Notes: generated by a model from the sequence alone, not told the origin. 64,000 bases of DNA from Flavobacteriales bacterium (GCA_947447955.1 CANFLS010000006.1:1-64000); one strand, 5' to 3'. Positions 51,895-60,891 are shown, numbered from the stretch's first letter. Program-made: numbers and translations.

Positions 51895-52404
51895 TTACTT
51901 CACTGTATTCCAAGATTCATCAAACTCTTCTAATATTTGATGAACAATTTCTTCGTTATTTAGATCAACATTTAGTAATTTTTGATAAACCAAATCGTAT
52001 ACACGAACATGTTGGTAAACCAACATTTGAATGGTGCTCATTAAATGGAATTTGATTTCTTCGAAATTATCGTTTCCAATTGGAAAACTAAATTTATAAG
52101 AAATGCCTTCATTATTTAGGTAAAACCCAGAAAATGGAACGGATAAATTAATCATGTTGATTACATTGTACCAACCTATATTTATGGCATAATTTTCAAT
52201 CTCAAAAAAATGCAAATTACATTCCGCTAAAAAATAATTTTCAAAAGGTTCATCAAAAGAAACTGCCAAAACACCCATTGTATTGGGTACTTCTGGAAGT
52301 TCAATTAATAAGGATTCAATGTCTTTCTCATTTGGATATAGATATGAACTTAATTCATTCTCTTTAAGATGTTTTAATACATCTTGGTATATTTTAATAT
52401 TCAT
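51895..52404 (-). CDS. Acidic 169-aa protein, possible chaperone of the adjacent eCIS-linked protein
   Basis: 169 aa, no signal peptide, rich in Glu/Asp/Asn. It reads as an alpha/beta domain: MNIKIYQDVLKHLKENELSSYL, GVLAVSFDEPFENYFLAECNLHF, then a long C-terminal helix (EEIKFHLMSTIQMLVYQHVRVYDLVYQKLL). The size, acidity and layout resemble YbjN/type III chaperone-like proteins, but that is only a general likeness. It starts 2 nt after the 475-aa gene and is the last gene of the five-gene leftward eCIS unit. I infer a chaperone or immunity partner. Confidence 0.6.
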   Translation of the reverse strand: MNIKIYQDVLKHLKENELSSYLYPNEKDIESLLIELPEVPNTMGVLAVSFDEPFENYFLAECNLHFFEIENYAINIGWYNVINMINLSVPFSGFYLNNEGISYKFSFPIGNDNFEEIKFHLMSTIQMLVYQHVRVYDLVYQKLLNVDLNNEEIVHQILEEFDESWNTVK

Positions 52405-52406
52405 AT

Positions 52407-53834
52407 TTATAAGCTATTTGTAACAGAAATTTTCTTTTCAATGAGTTCTTGACCTGAAGCAGACGCTGCCTCATCTTTAGAAACCCCTATTGCGGTTAAG
52501 AGTTCATGAGCATCGTAAGATTGTTTTTCATCACCAGAGTATCCTGCTAATTCTTTAATTGCTGCATCTTTTTGTTTTTCGGCTTCATTCATCCTTCGTT
52601 TGTTTGAATTTTCCTCATGACCTCTTATCAAACTTTTGAAGAAATTCATCATTTTGTCTTTAATTGCAGGTCCAGAATGAGATGTGATATGAGCCGCTCT
52701 AATTTTATCTAAATTTGAAACTTTTTTGACAGACTCAATCATTTCAAAAGCAATAGACCCTGTTTTGGTTGTCTTGCGCAGTTCATTTGACTTTGCAATA
52801 TTATCTTTAGAAATGGTTTTATCATTTTCTTTTTTGTATCCAGGGTCTGCTTTTCTGGCGTCTTTCATTTTTCCTCTTTGACGCATACCCTTACCAACCT
52901 TGAGAAGCGACATACCTATTCCAAGTCCGGCTGATGCCGCTGCCAAACCAACAGCCAAAGCTCCACCTGTCATCACACTACCTGCAACTCCTAATGCACC
53001 GCCAATTACTTTAAGTACGTTTACACCAACTCTCATTGACTTTTTCTTGACAATATGACTACGCCAATCTTTACCTTTGTCAGACAAAGGTTTAAAAGTC
53101 CTGGTCTTATGTAAATGCATGGAGTCTACCCCCCCCTTAAACAATCCTTCAGCAATAGTTACAGCACCCGTTGCCGCTCCTAAACCAGAGGCAACCCCTT
53201 TTGCAACACCAACACCAATATTACCAGCCGCACCAGCAAATTGAACTCCAGCAGAGGCAGTTGAAATTGCCCCCTTTGTTAATCCAACTGAGTTTGATGC
53301 AATGTCTTCTTTTGCAATCGCTTTTCCTGCTTTATCGCCATGTTTTCGAGCTAAATTTAAACGGTTACTTCCGCTTATAATTCCTTTTATTCCAAGGCCA
53401 ATTCCCAAAGCACCACCAAGAACACCACCAGCACCTCCAATATTTAATTTAGCCGAATCACCCAAATTGTCAAGTTGTCCAGCTGCTTGAAATCCTATAC
53501 CAGTACCAAATCCTGCGGCACCTAAAACGCCCGCAGTACCCATGATACCTTTTTTTAATCCAGTTTTGGTTCCGAATCGTTGCTCGTATTCAGGGTTTAA
53601 ACCTGATAAATCTTCCTGAGAAATTTCTTTAGGGGCATCTTTCGTGGATGATGCATTTTCAGCAGCTAAATCGCTTGTTGCTGCAGGATGTGCAACTTCA
53701 GGAATAGCCTCAGATGATGCAACAGATGTCTCTGGCGCACCTTGAAGAGCAGCAGTAGCATTTTGTTTAACAACACCCTGCGAATCCGCAGAATTGGCAC
53801 TTGCGTTTTGACTTCCTAATGTTTCTTCATCCAT
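52407..53834 (-). CDS. Gly/Ala-rich protein with disordered N-terminus, candidate eCIS effector
   Basis: 475 aa. Residues 1-80 are low-complexity Ala/Ser/Glu/Asn (SQNASANSADSQGVVK) with no secretion signal. Four Gly/Ala-rich hydrophobic blocks follow at ~96-118, 132-154, 184-235 and 268-312 (GTAGVLGAAGFGTGIGFQAAG; GGALAVGLAAASAGLGIGMSL), separated by basic loops. They look like glycine-zipper helices able to insert in membranes. The C-terminal ~150 residues are charged and helical (HITSHSGPAIKDKMMNFF). It lies 53 nt after an eCIS AAA+ gene. Disordered N-termini target known eCIS cargo for loading, so this is a plausible pore-forming cargo; no toxin family is recognised. Confidence 0.65.
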   Translation of the reverse strand: MDEETLGSQNASANSADSQGVVKQNATAALQGAPETSVASSEAIPEVAHPAATSDLAAENASSTKDAPKEISQEDLSGLNPEYEQRFGTKTGLKKGIMGTAGVLGAAGFGTGIGFQAAGQLDNLGDSAKLNIGGAGGVLGGALGIGLGIKGIISGSNRLNLARKHGDKAGKAIAKEDIASNSVGLTKGAISTASAGVQFAGAAGNIGVGVAKGVASGLGAATGAVTIAEGLFKGGVDSMHLHKTRTFKPLSDKGKDWRSHIVKKKSMRVGVNVLKVIGGALGVAGSVMTGGALAVGLAAASAGLGIGMSLLKVGKGMRQRGKMKDARKADPGYKKENDKTISKDNIAKSNELRKTTKTGSIAFEMIESVKKVSNLDKIRAAHITSHSGPAIKDKMMNFFKSLIRGHEENSNKRRMNEAEKQKDAAIKELAGYSGDEKQSYDAHELLTAIGVSKDEAASASGQELIEKKISVTNSL

Positions 53835-53887
53835 AATAGTGAAATTATCGAAAAACGAATTTAAACCAATTACTCAAGAAAAACCAA

Positions 53888-55234
53888 TTAATTTTTCTTT
53901 AATTCTTGTTTGATGCTGTCAATTAATATTCTTTCAGTTATAACAGTACTGTTATTCCCTAGTTCTTTCAATATTGATGTTTTTACAATGTTGATAATTT
54001 GTCCGCCAACCAGTTTGTATTCCTTCGCAATGTATTTTAAATCAATTGAATCTTCAAGAACAAATTTATCGCCAAAAGCATTTTTCCATAATAAATACCT
54101 CTGCTCCTGTTCGGGAATTTCAAAATAAATCATGCTTTGAAACCTTCTCATAAAGGCATCGTCAATATTCCCTTTTAAATTGGTAGCAAGAATAATTACA
54201 CCCGGATAATCTTCAATTTTCTGCAACAAATATCCTACTTGTTGATTTGCAAATTTGTCGTTCGATGAATTATTGCTTGTTCTTTTTGAAAACAAACTTT
54301 CTGCCTCATCAAAAAACAAAATCCAGTTCTTATTTGCTGCTTGGCTAAATAAACTCCCCAAGTTTTTTTCTGTCTCTCCTATATATTTTGAAACCAACTG
54401 AGAAGAGTCAACCCGATACACATCCAAATTGTATTTTTTTCCCAACAAAGAAGCAGCTAAGGTTTTACCTGTTCCAGATGGACCATAAAAAACGGACTTA
54501 TACCCTCTTTTGATTTTCTTACCTAAATCATAATCTTCCAAGATAACTTTTTCGAATTTTATCCAAAGTTCAATTTCATTTAATCCCTCTTTTACATTTT
54601 CAGTCAAAACAATGTCCTCCCAATCTAAATTGGTCGACATTAAGGTTGCAGGAAAAGTAAGAGAATAATTTGGTTTATTTGAAACGCCAGTCGTGAGTTT
54701 GTTTACAAATTCTTTGGATATATGAATTGAAAAACTACTCATTGGTCTATTCGCAATAATATTATCAAATAACAAAACATTTTGTTCGAAGAACCAATGA
54801 TTATTTTCAAGAATATTCAAGATTAATAATCTTTCGGAGAGTGAATTATTCGTTAAGATAAAAATGATGGTTTCGCCGGTTGGTATAAATGAATTCTGAT
54901 TGTTTGAAACAATTCCGCCCAAGCGGGTATCAAAATGTTTGTCATTTAATGATTGTTCTAACAATGGATCAAAAACACCAGGTTTTATATAAGCGGCAAG
55001 CGCGACCAAAAGAATGCCTCTTTCAATTCCATTTAATGCATTTTCAATAATAAAATCACTGTAAAAAGTACCTTTTTCTATAGTTGGTGGTTGTATCTCC
55101 CCTTGTTTTTCAATTCTTTCAATTAATGCATCATTGGCTTTCCCAAGCTGGTAAAGAATTAAATTTTTCAACCAATTGAAATCATTTTCAATAATCTTGG
55201 CGTTGGCTTTTATTAAATCTTGATTGGCAATCAT
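53888..55234 (-). CDS. AAA+ ATPase of contractile injection system locus (second paralogue)
   Basis: 448 aa. A ~215-residue N-terminal helical domain is followed by one AAA+ module: Walker A GPSGTGKT at 251-258, IGETEKNLGSLFSQA, Walker B WILFFDEAESLF, sensor 1 VIILATNLKGNIDDAFMRRF with the arginine finger pair, then a small C-domain. ATPases of this shape (Afp15/Pvc15-like) are conserved in eCIS loci and act in particle assembly or cargo loading. It is about the same length and layout as the first ATPase, sharing YIGET, FFDEAESLF, QVGYLLQ and DAFMRRFQ-type motifs, so they are paralogues. The 475-aa gene follows. Confidence 0.88.
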   Translation of the reverse strand: MIANQDLIKANAKIIENDFNWLKNLILYQLGKANDALIERIEKQGEIQPPTIEKGTFYSDFIIENALNGIERGILLVALAAYIKPGVFDPLLEQSLNDKHFDTRLGGIVSNNQNSFIPTGETIIFILTNNSLSERLLILNILENNHWFFEQNVLLFDNIIANRPMSSFSIHISKEFVNKLTTGVSNKPNYSLTFPATLMSTNLDWEDIVLTENVKEGLNEIELWIKFEKVILEDYDLGKKIKRGYKSVFYGPSGTGKTLAASLLGKKYNLDVYRVDSSQLVSKYIGETEKNLGSLFSQAANKNWILFFDEAESLFSKRTSNNSSNDKFANQQVGYLLQKIEDYPGVIILATNLKGNIDDAFMRRFQSMIYFEIPEQEQRYLLWKNAFGDKFVLEDSIDLKYIAKEYKLVGGQIINIVKTSILKELGNNSTVITERILIDSIKQELKKN

Positions 55235-55255
55235 AGTTGAAATTTTAATTTTGAA

Positions 55256-58200
55256 TTAGTCTGTATCAATATTTTCAAAATTTACTTTTGCATGAAACAT
55301 CTGTCCCTCCAACGAAATTAATTTGGTAGAATATTGATGAATAAAATCTGTCATATTAGACTCATCTTCAGGGGTTAATTTGTTTTTAATTTTTTCACCC
55401 ATATCATCAGTAATTGCTTTAATTTCAAATATTGAAGTTTTTATTTTATCGTAATCGTTTAACCTTTTTTGTCTATTTACTTCCCTAATTAACCACTGTC
55501 CTTTTTTTCTGTCTTCCATAACTTTAATTTCATCAAGAATTTTATTTGATCTAACAGGAATTTTGTCCATTACAGCCCTAGCCAAAGAATATTTTTCAGC
55601 TAAATCTATAGGGTCAACTATAGTATGACTATCTAAATACCTTTCAATTTGTCCAATTTCTGGAGCAATATCTGGTTTTTTAGGTATTGAATTTGATAAT
55701 GCTGTTAATTTAGCGATATAATCACTTTCCTGCGATTTGAATGGACTGTTTATGTTACCAGCTAAAAACCCTGTAGTAGAACCATTGGTTTTCTCAACAG
55801 TATTTGTTGAACCAATACCCAAAACCCCGGATTTATTTCCCTTGCCAATTTCCCATTCAGCAATTTCAACCTCGTAAAGTTTCTTTTGGAAAATCATGAA
55901 TGCAGAAGCTTTAATTCCCGCTTTGATTTTTGCTTTAGCATCGGCCTCCAAATTGTAATTACCTGTAATTTTGGAAAAATCAAAACCTTTACCATCAGCC
56001 TTTTTTCGAGCTGATGAATTTAATTCTACAGTAGCTTTTGCTGTTGCTTCTGCACCAGCTGAAGCATAAGCATCTAATTGTGCAATATTTGGTATTCCAA
56101 CACCTGCATTTAATGAAATGGCAAAACCCAATTTTCCACCGATACTTGACGAACCTGTAAAATCAAAACCAGTAGATGCATTATAATCCATTTCCCCCGT
56201 AACTGACAATTTGATTGCTCCTGAGAATTCGAGTCCAAATCCGGCATGTACTCCAGGAATAACGGGGAAAACAAAATCAAAGTTATAAGGCCACATTCCC
56301 CCGGGTAAAAAATCTCCGGGCATATTATCTGGGCTATTCGCGGCTAATTTCAAATTAGCAGACACGAATTCTAATGGTTTGCGTTCAAGATAATTTAACA
56401 TTAGCGAAGCCTTTCCCGCAGCTGTCAAATTACCATTGAATGAACTAATATTTACAGCCCCATCATTGAAAAAAAGTTGATAATTTTCTTTTTTTCCCTT
56501 CCAAATGACGGTTGGTGCTGTCATATCAAAAATTTCAAATGCAGAAAAATTACCCATGCTACCCAATGATAACTCTTCCCAATCAAATCCATCAACTGCG
56601 GTATAGGTTATGTCTTTACCTGATACTTCTATGTTCATGTTTGGAACTGATTCAAGACCAGCATTTAACTTTAACTTAGCTGTATGTATTAATAAAGACC
56701 CATTGGAATATTCAATACCTGAAGAATCTAATTGAATCATTCCATTAATAATATTCACACTCAAACTCCCATTGGAAATTTCAGTTGCCCATGCAACCCC
56801 AGTTTGGGTAACGGTAACATCACCGGCCGCTTTTAATGCACCAACGGCTTTATCACCAAAGTTAAATTTCAAACCTCCTTTAAAGGATTTATCATAGTTG
56901 TCTTTTTTACCTTTAATTGTAGCCGAAGGATTTTCAACTTCTACAGCATTTCCCATAGAAATAGATCCGGTATAGGCAAGAGAAGCTGCACCCCATTCAA
57001 CTCCTTCTTTAGACAAAGTAACATCGTTAATATTTCCTTCAATTGCTTTATTGTCGTAAATAAAAGAAGCTGAAGCAGATGAAGCAGTTAAAATACTATC
57101 TTTATAGTTTGCATTTTCAATTTTAAATTTTACAATTTTATCGATTTCACCTGAAATTATACAATCGGCAATTTCAATTCCCCACTTTTGCGTTGCTGTG
57201 CTATATTTCCCTTTCACACTTCCAGAAGATTCAATTTTTACTCTTTCGCCAACTGAAACGTCTAAAATACCACTTGCCGAAATTTCATATCCACCTTCGG
57301 CTTTCAACACCTCTAATTTTGGCTCTTTTACACCTATTCCTTCGTGGATTTGAATGGCGTCATTATAAGTAATTGAAGCAGATTCAAAAGAAACTTCAGT
57401 AAGTGAAATTAGCAAATTTTTCACATCTCCTTTCACTTCTTTATCACCGCCGAAAGTGACAATAATTTCTGCCTTTTCAATTTGAAATTGGTTTGCTAAG
57501 GCTGATGAAATATCAATATTTTGAGCTTCTACACGGATGTTTTTATTTAGATTATATGCAAAGCTTACAGAACCCATGTTCGCCTTAATTTTATCTAAAA
57601 CTTGGATCTTCTTTTTGTCCTTTTCGTTAGTGCTATTTACAATTTTAGCCTTAAACTCATCTATCTTGGTATTTAATTCTATGGTCGAATTGACAATGTT
57701 AAACAAAGATCCCAAATTGGTTACTTGTCCGGAAGATATAGCCAAATGATATTCAAATTTCTTTTCAATTTCCTCAAATTCAGTATCGTTAAATGAAAAT
57801 GCGGACTTAATTTTTTCGCCAAAAGTCAGTTTGTTTTTCATTGAAACAATTTCAAACTCTTTTGGTGAAGCAATTTCCTCATCTTTTTTATCGCCTGTTT
57901 TGCTTGCTTCTTTCGAACTTTTTGCTGAAGTTTCCCGCTTTAACCCTTCAACGATTTTTTGAATTGAGTCATGTTTTTTCTTGTCATTTTCATTGGAAGG
58001 ATCTTTATGTTTAGCAAGCCATTGAGTACCCAATATTAACACATCCTCTTTGATTTTATCCTTTTGGGCTGGTTTTAAATCTGGGTTCCCTAATTCATCA
58101 ATTTTCTTCTCTAATTGTATAAAAGTTGAATGGCTTCCAAAAAACGATTTCACATTAGAAAAAAATGAACTTTTACCCTCTAACGCAACAATGTTTTGTG

Positions 58201-59059
58201 TGACTTTAACTCCACCCTTTTCTCCTGATATATCCTTTTCAAGCGTACCCGAAATATCTAATTCCTTGTTACCGGTTTTGTCATTTCCAACTTGAACTTT
58301 ACCTAAATTAAATTTTATTGTATTTAAAACAGATGCTTTATGGATATCATTTTCATCCTTGCTTTTTGTTAGATTGAATAATAACTTATCAATTTCTCCA
58401 TGCAAACTCAAAGCCTCGTTTTTGATTTTTACTAAAATATCAGGAGACTCTATTTTTTCAGATGATAATTGTAAATATTTTTTGTATTGAATTTGGATTT
58501 TAGAAAACTCACTTTCATTGCCCGAGATTGCCGATTTGATTTTTTCACCAACAGTAATTTTGTCAGACATTGAAATAATTTCGAGGGACTTAGAACTATC
58601 TTTAGAACTTAAACCTTTTACAATTGCTTCAATTGACTTTCTTTTTTTTTCTTCATCTGCTGATTTTGGAACTTGATGTTTTTCTAACCAAGCATTTCCC
58701 AAATCCAAAACAGTCTTTTTAATTTGCGCTTTTTCATCAGGTGTTTTGGCGAGGTTTAATTCGTCAATTTTCTTTTGTAATTGAATAAAAGTTGAATCCT
58801 TTCCAAACAATGAAAAAACCTTGGAACCGAAACTGCTTTCTCCTTCTAAAACAGACACATTTTGTTTGACATCGATTAAAGGTTCTTCCCCTATAACTGA
58901 TTTAACAGCGCTCTGTCCTTTTTCCTTGATTGCGCTTCCAATTGAAGATTGTTCTTTAACTTTTGCCGGAGCAGGTCCATCAAGCATAGCATCATCATGT
59001 CGACTTTGATTGTCAACTTGTTTATCTTCGCTATGGTGCTGAAAATCTTCCGGTTCCAT
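55256..59059 (-). CDS. Unrecognised 1,267-aa eCIS-locus protein with N-terminal duplication and long beta-rich region
   Basis: No signal peptide; a polar, acidic N-terminus (1-60). Residues ~64-258 and ~285-500 are two copies of one domain: STFIQLQKKIDEL at 89 and STFIQLEKKIDEL at 311, VGEKIKSAIS at 170 and FGEKIKSAFS at 413. Residues ~500-1,090 are a long series of beta strands with repeated EGGYEISASGILDV / GVAWATEISNGSLSV / DGFDWEELSLGS-like units and G-rich tracts. Residues ~1,140-1,267 are helical. No enzyme motif is seen. It sits between two AAA+ genes, so it is probably their client: a giant cargo, scaffold or surface component. I do not recognise the family. Confidence 0.8.
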   Translation of the reverse strand: MEPEDFQHHSEDKQVDNQSRHDDAMLDGPAPAKVKEQSSIGSAIKEKGQSAVKSVIGEEPLIDVKQNVSVLEGESSFGSKVFSLFGKDSTFIQLQKKIDELNLAKTPDEKAQIKKTVLDLGNAWLEKHQVPKSADEEKKRKSIEAIVKGLSSKDSSKSLEIISMSDKITVGEKIKSAISGNESEFSKIQIQYKKYLQLSSEKIESPDILVKIKNEALSLHGEIDKLLFNLTKSKDENDIHKASVLNTIKFNLGKVQVGNDKTGNKELDISGTLEKDISGEKGGVKVTQNIVALEGKSSFFSNVKSFFGSHSTFIQLEKKIDELGNPDLKPAQKDKIKEDVLILGTQWLAKHKDPSNENDKKKHDSIQKIVEGLKRETSAKSSKEASKTGDKKDEEIASPKEFEIVSMKNKLTFGEKIKSAFSFNDTEFEEIEKKFEYHLAISSGQVTNLGSLFNIVNSTIELNTKIDEFKAKIVNSTNEKDKKKIQVLDKIKANMGSVSFAYNLNKNIRVEAQNIDISSALANQFQIEKAEIIVTFGGDKEVKGDVKNLLISLTEVSFESASITYNDAIQIHEGIGVKEPKLEVLKAEGGYEISASGILDVSVGERVKIESSGSVKGKYSTATQKWGIEIADCIISGEIDKIVKFKIENANYKDSILTASSASASFIYDNKAIEGNINDVTLSKEGVEWGAASLAYTGSISMGNAVEVENPSATIKGKKDNYDKSFKGGLKFNFGDKAVGALKAAGDVTVTQTGVAWATEISNGSLSVNIINGMIQLDSSGIEYSNGSLLIHTAKLKLNAGLESVPNMNIEVSGKDITYTAVDGFDWEELSLGSMGNFSAFEIFDMTAPTVIWKGKKENYQLFFNDGAVNISSFNGNLTAAGKASLMLNYLERKPLEFVSANLKLAANSPDNMPGDFLPGGMWPYNFDFVFPVIPGVHAGFGLEFSGAIKLSVTGEMDYNASTGFDFTGSSSIGGKLGFAISLNAGVGIPNIAQLDAYASAGAEATAKATVELNSSARKKADGKGFDFSKITGNYNLEADAKAKIKAGIKASAFMIFQKKLYEVEIAEWEIGKGNKSGVLGIGSTNTVEKTNGSTTGFLAGNINSPFKSQESDYIAKLTALSNSIPKKPDIAPEIGQIERYLDSHTIVDPIDLAEKYSLARAVMDKIPVRSNKILDEIKVMEDRKKGQWLIREVNRQKRLNDYDKIKTSIFEIKAITDDMGEKIKNKLTPEDESNMTDFIHQYSTKLISLEGQMFHAKVNFENIDTD
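57560..58870 (-). repeat. Internal ~200-aa tandem duplication in the 1,267-aa protein gene
   Basis: The two copies are encoded at about 58870-58286 and 58207-57560 on the minus strand, offset ~221 codons. Similar order of motifs: V(K/T)QN, LEG.SSF, STFIQL.KKIDEL, .GEKIKSA.S, and a closing KI(K).N(L/M)G. The protein sequences are diverged, so the duplication is old. Confidence 0.7.
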
Positions 59060-59064
59060 CAGAA

Positions 59065-60405
59065 TTATCTATTTGAATAAAATTGACCCATTTTTGACAA
59101 TTCTTTTTTTACTGCAGATTCAACATCATCGGTATTAATTATATCTGAATGGTTCATTACCGCTTGAATCAAGCAAGTTCTAATAACATTGCAAATAATT
59201 CCACCCGTCAATTCAAATTGACTTGCTAGTTTCTTGTAATCAATATCCAATTGAATTCCTTCATGACCATTATGAAAAGAATTCCTCCACAATTTTTCTC
59301 TTAAATCTTGCTCCGGTTGAGGGAAATGGATATAATTTTGGAATCGTCTTAAAAATGCATCGTCCATTTGAGACTTTAAATTTGTTGCAATAATTACGAT
59401 ACCTGGGTAATCTTCAATTCTTTGCAAAAGATATCCAACTTCTTGATTGGCATATTTATCATTTACAGAACCACCGGTGGTTCGTTTACCGAATAAAGAT
59501 TCTGCCTCATCAAAAAACAATATCCAATTTTTATTTTCAGCCTGTTTAAATAAATTCTCTAAGTTTTTGGCTGTTTCACCAATATATTTTGAAACTATTT
59601 TGGTGATATCTATGCGATAAACATCAATTCCAAGTTGTTGTCCTAATAACGCGGCAGTCAAGCTTTTCCCTGTTCCTGAGGGACCAAAAAACACTGTTCT
59701 AAAACCTGGCTTTACTACCTTATCATAACCCCAATCTATTCTTATCTTTTCTTCATTGTGATACCAAGCAATGATTTCATTTAAATCATTTAAAGTATTA
59801 TCAGTCAATACTAAATCTTTCCAATTCGAATTTGTTGTTAATAATTTTGCTGGGAAATCAATAGAGAAATTTGGTTTGCTAATTTCTCCCGTTAAAATTA
59901 GTTGAATGTAATCTTCACTTAATGAAAATGTTTTATTCCAAATATTCTTTTGTTCAATTGTATCATTTAATTGAAGGACAAAAAAACGAAATAAACTGGA
60001 ATTACTGCTGAATAAATTGTAGCATTCTAAACGTTCCTCAATTGAATGATCGGTGAATAAAAAACAAATTAATTCTAAGTTTGGAGAAAAATCTGTTTGA
60101 TTAGATAAAACACCACCTATTTGGGTTCTGTTTGGATATTTCAATTTCAAATCCACCACAGAATCAAAAATCTGATTATAAAAAAAATGGGCAAACGCAA
60201 CAGTGAAAATACCTCTCTCTACATAATTGAACTCGTAATGATTGATTATTTTAGAGTACAAATCATCCCTTTGTGATAAGTCATCAAAAGGAATTACTTC
60301 AAATTGATCTGAATTGTCTTGAAATAATTGCACCTTTTGTGCAATTATTTTCTCTAACCATTTCAATTCTAAAGTGATTGTATTTATTGTATCTCCATTG
60401 AACAT
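59065..60405 (-). CDS. AAA+ ATPase of contractile injection system locus (first paralogue)
   Basis: 446 aa from the ATG at 60405. A TTG at 60414 lies inside the -7 box and is rejected. N-terminal helical domain to ~215, then Walker A GPSGTGKS (241-248), VSKYIGETAKNLENLF, Walker B NWILFFDEAESLFGKR (~295-305), sensor VIIATNLKSQMDDAFLRRFQ and a small lid domain. Paralogous to the ATPase encoded at 53888-55234. First gene of the leftward unit, 5 nt before the 1,267-aa gene, and divergent from the sheath-containing operon. Likely role: remodelling or loading during eCIS assembly. Confidence 0.88.
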   Translation of the reverse strand: MFNGDTINTITLELKWLEKIIAQKVQLFQDNSDQFEVIPFDDLSQRDDLYSKIINHYEFNYVERGIFTVAFAHFFYNQIFDSVVDLKLKYPNRTQIGGVLSNQTDFSPNLELICFLFTDHSIEERLECYNLFSSNSSLFRFFVLQLNDTIEQKNIWNKTFSLSEDYIQLILTGEISKPNFSIDFPAKLLTTNSNWKDLVLTDNTLNDLNEIIAWYHNEEKIRIDWGYDKVVKPGFRTVFFGPSGTGKSLTAALLGQQLGIDVYRIDITKIVSKYIGETAKNLENLFKQAENKNWILFFDEAESLFGKRTTGGSVNDKYANQEVGYLLQRIEDYPGIVIIATNLKSQMDDAFLRRFQNYIHFPQPEQDLREKLWRNSFHNGHEGIQLDIDYKKLASQFELTGGIICNVIRTCLIQAVMNHSDIINTDDVESAVKKELSKMGQFYSNR

Positions 60406-60411
60406 AAACCT

Positions 60412-60419
60412 CAAAAATA
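60412..60419 (-). promoter_or_regulatory. -7 promoter box TATTTTTG, leftward eCIS unit
   Basis: Exact TAnnTTTG on the minus strand, 6 nt before the ATG at 60405. With the box at 60516-60523 it makes a compact divergent promoter region of about 100 nt. Confidence 0.6.
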
Positions 60420-60515
60420 TACAAATAAATCAACTAAATAAAACTTCAAAACAAAAATCAGGGTATTTTCAAATATTGGAATGCCAAAACATTAGATATT
60501 CTTCAATTTTTTTAT

Positions 60516-60523
60516 TAGGTTTG
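60516..60523 (+). promoter_or_regulatory. -7 promoter box TAGGTTTG, rightward eCIS unit
   Basis: Exact TAnnTTTG, 5 nt before the ATG at 60529. It overlaps a GTG at 60523 that could otherwise be taken as the start. Confidence 0.6.
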
Positions 60524-60528
60524 TGAAC

Positions 60529-60888
60529 ATGAATCCAGATATTTTCTTTAAAAGATTGGAGCAAAGAACAGAAAGAGAGCTCTACAGAAAGAGTTTTAAG
60601 GCTGCTGCTGAAAGTCAGGATTCATTATTTAAGAAATTCGAAAATAAGAAAAAAGAACAATTCAAAGCTGGTTTTGCGCGTGAAGTTAAATGGTTTTTCG
60701 CTTCTTTACTTTTGGCGCCATTAATGGGATTTGTTTTTTATTACTTATTTGCAAACATCATTAAAGACTCGATGATTGACTTAGCTAAGTATTTTGGCGG
60801 AGTTGAAACTTTATACTTTATCATTGTATTTATTTCATTAATTGGAATTTACATTTCTCGCCTAATTATTTGGGCTTTAAAACGATAA
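60529..60888 (+). CDS. Small two-helix membrane protein at the head of the eCIS operon
   Basis: 119 aa from the ATG at 60529. The first ~50 residues are charged and helical (FFKRLEQRTERELYRKSF). Two membrane helices follow at ~53-75 (WFFASLLLAPLMGFVFYYLF) and ~92-113 (TLYFIIVFISLIGIYISRL), with a short loop between. No family recognised. It sits 3 nt before the DUF4255 gene, so it is co-expressed with injection-system structural genes. A membrane protein here is notable because eCIS particles are usually free in the cytoplasm; it might tether or help release the particles. Confidence 0.75.
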   Translation: MNPDIFFKRLEQRTERELYRKSFKAAAESQDSLFKKFENKKKEQFKAGFAREVKWFFASLLLAPLMGFVFYYLFANIIKDSMIDLAKYFGGVETLYFIIVFISLIGIYISRLIIWALKR

Positions 60889-60891
60889 ACA

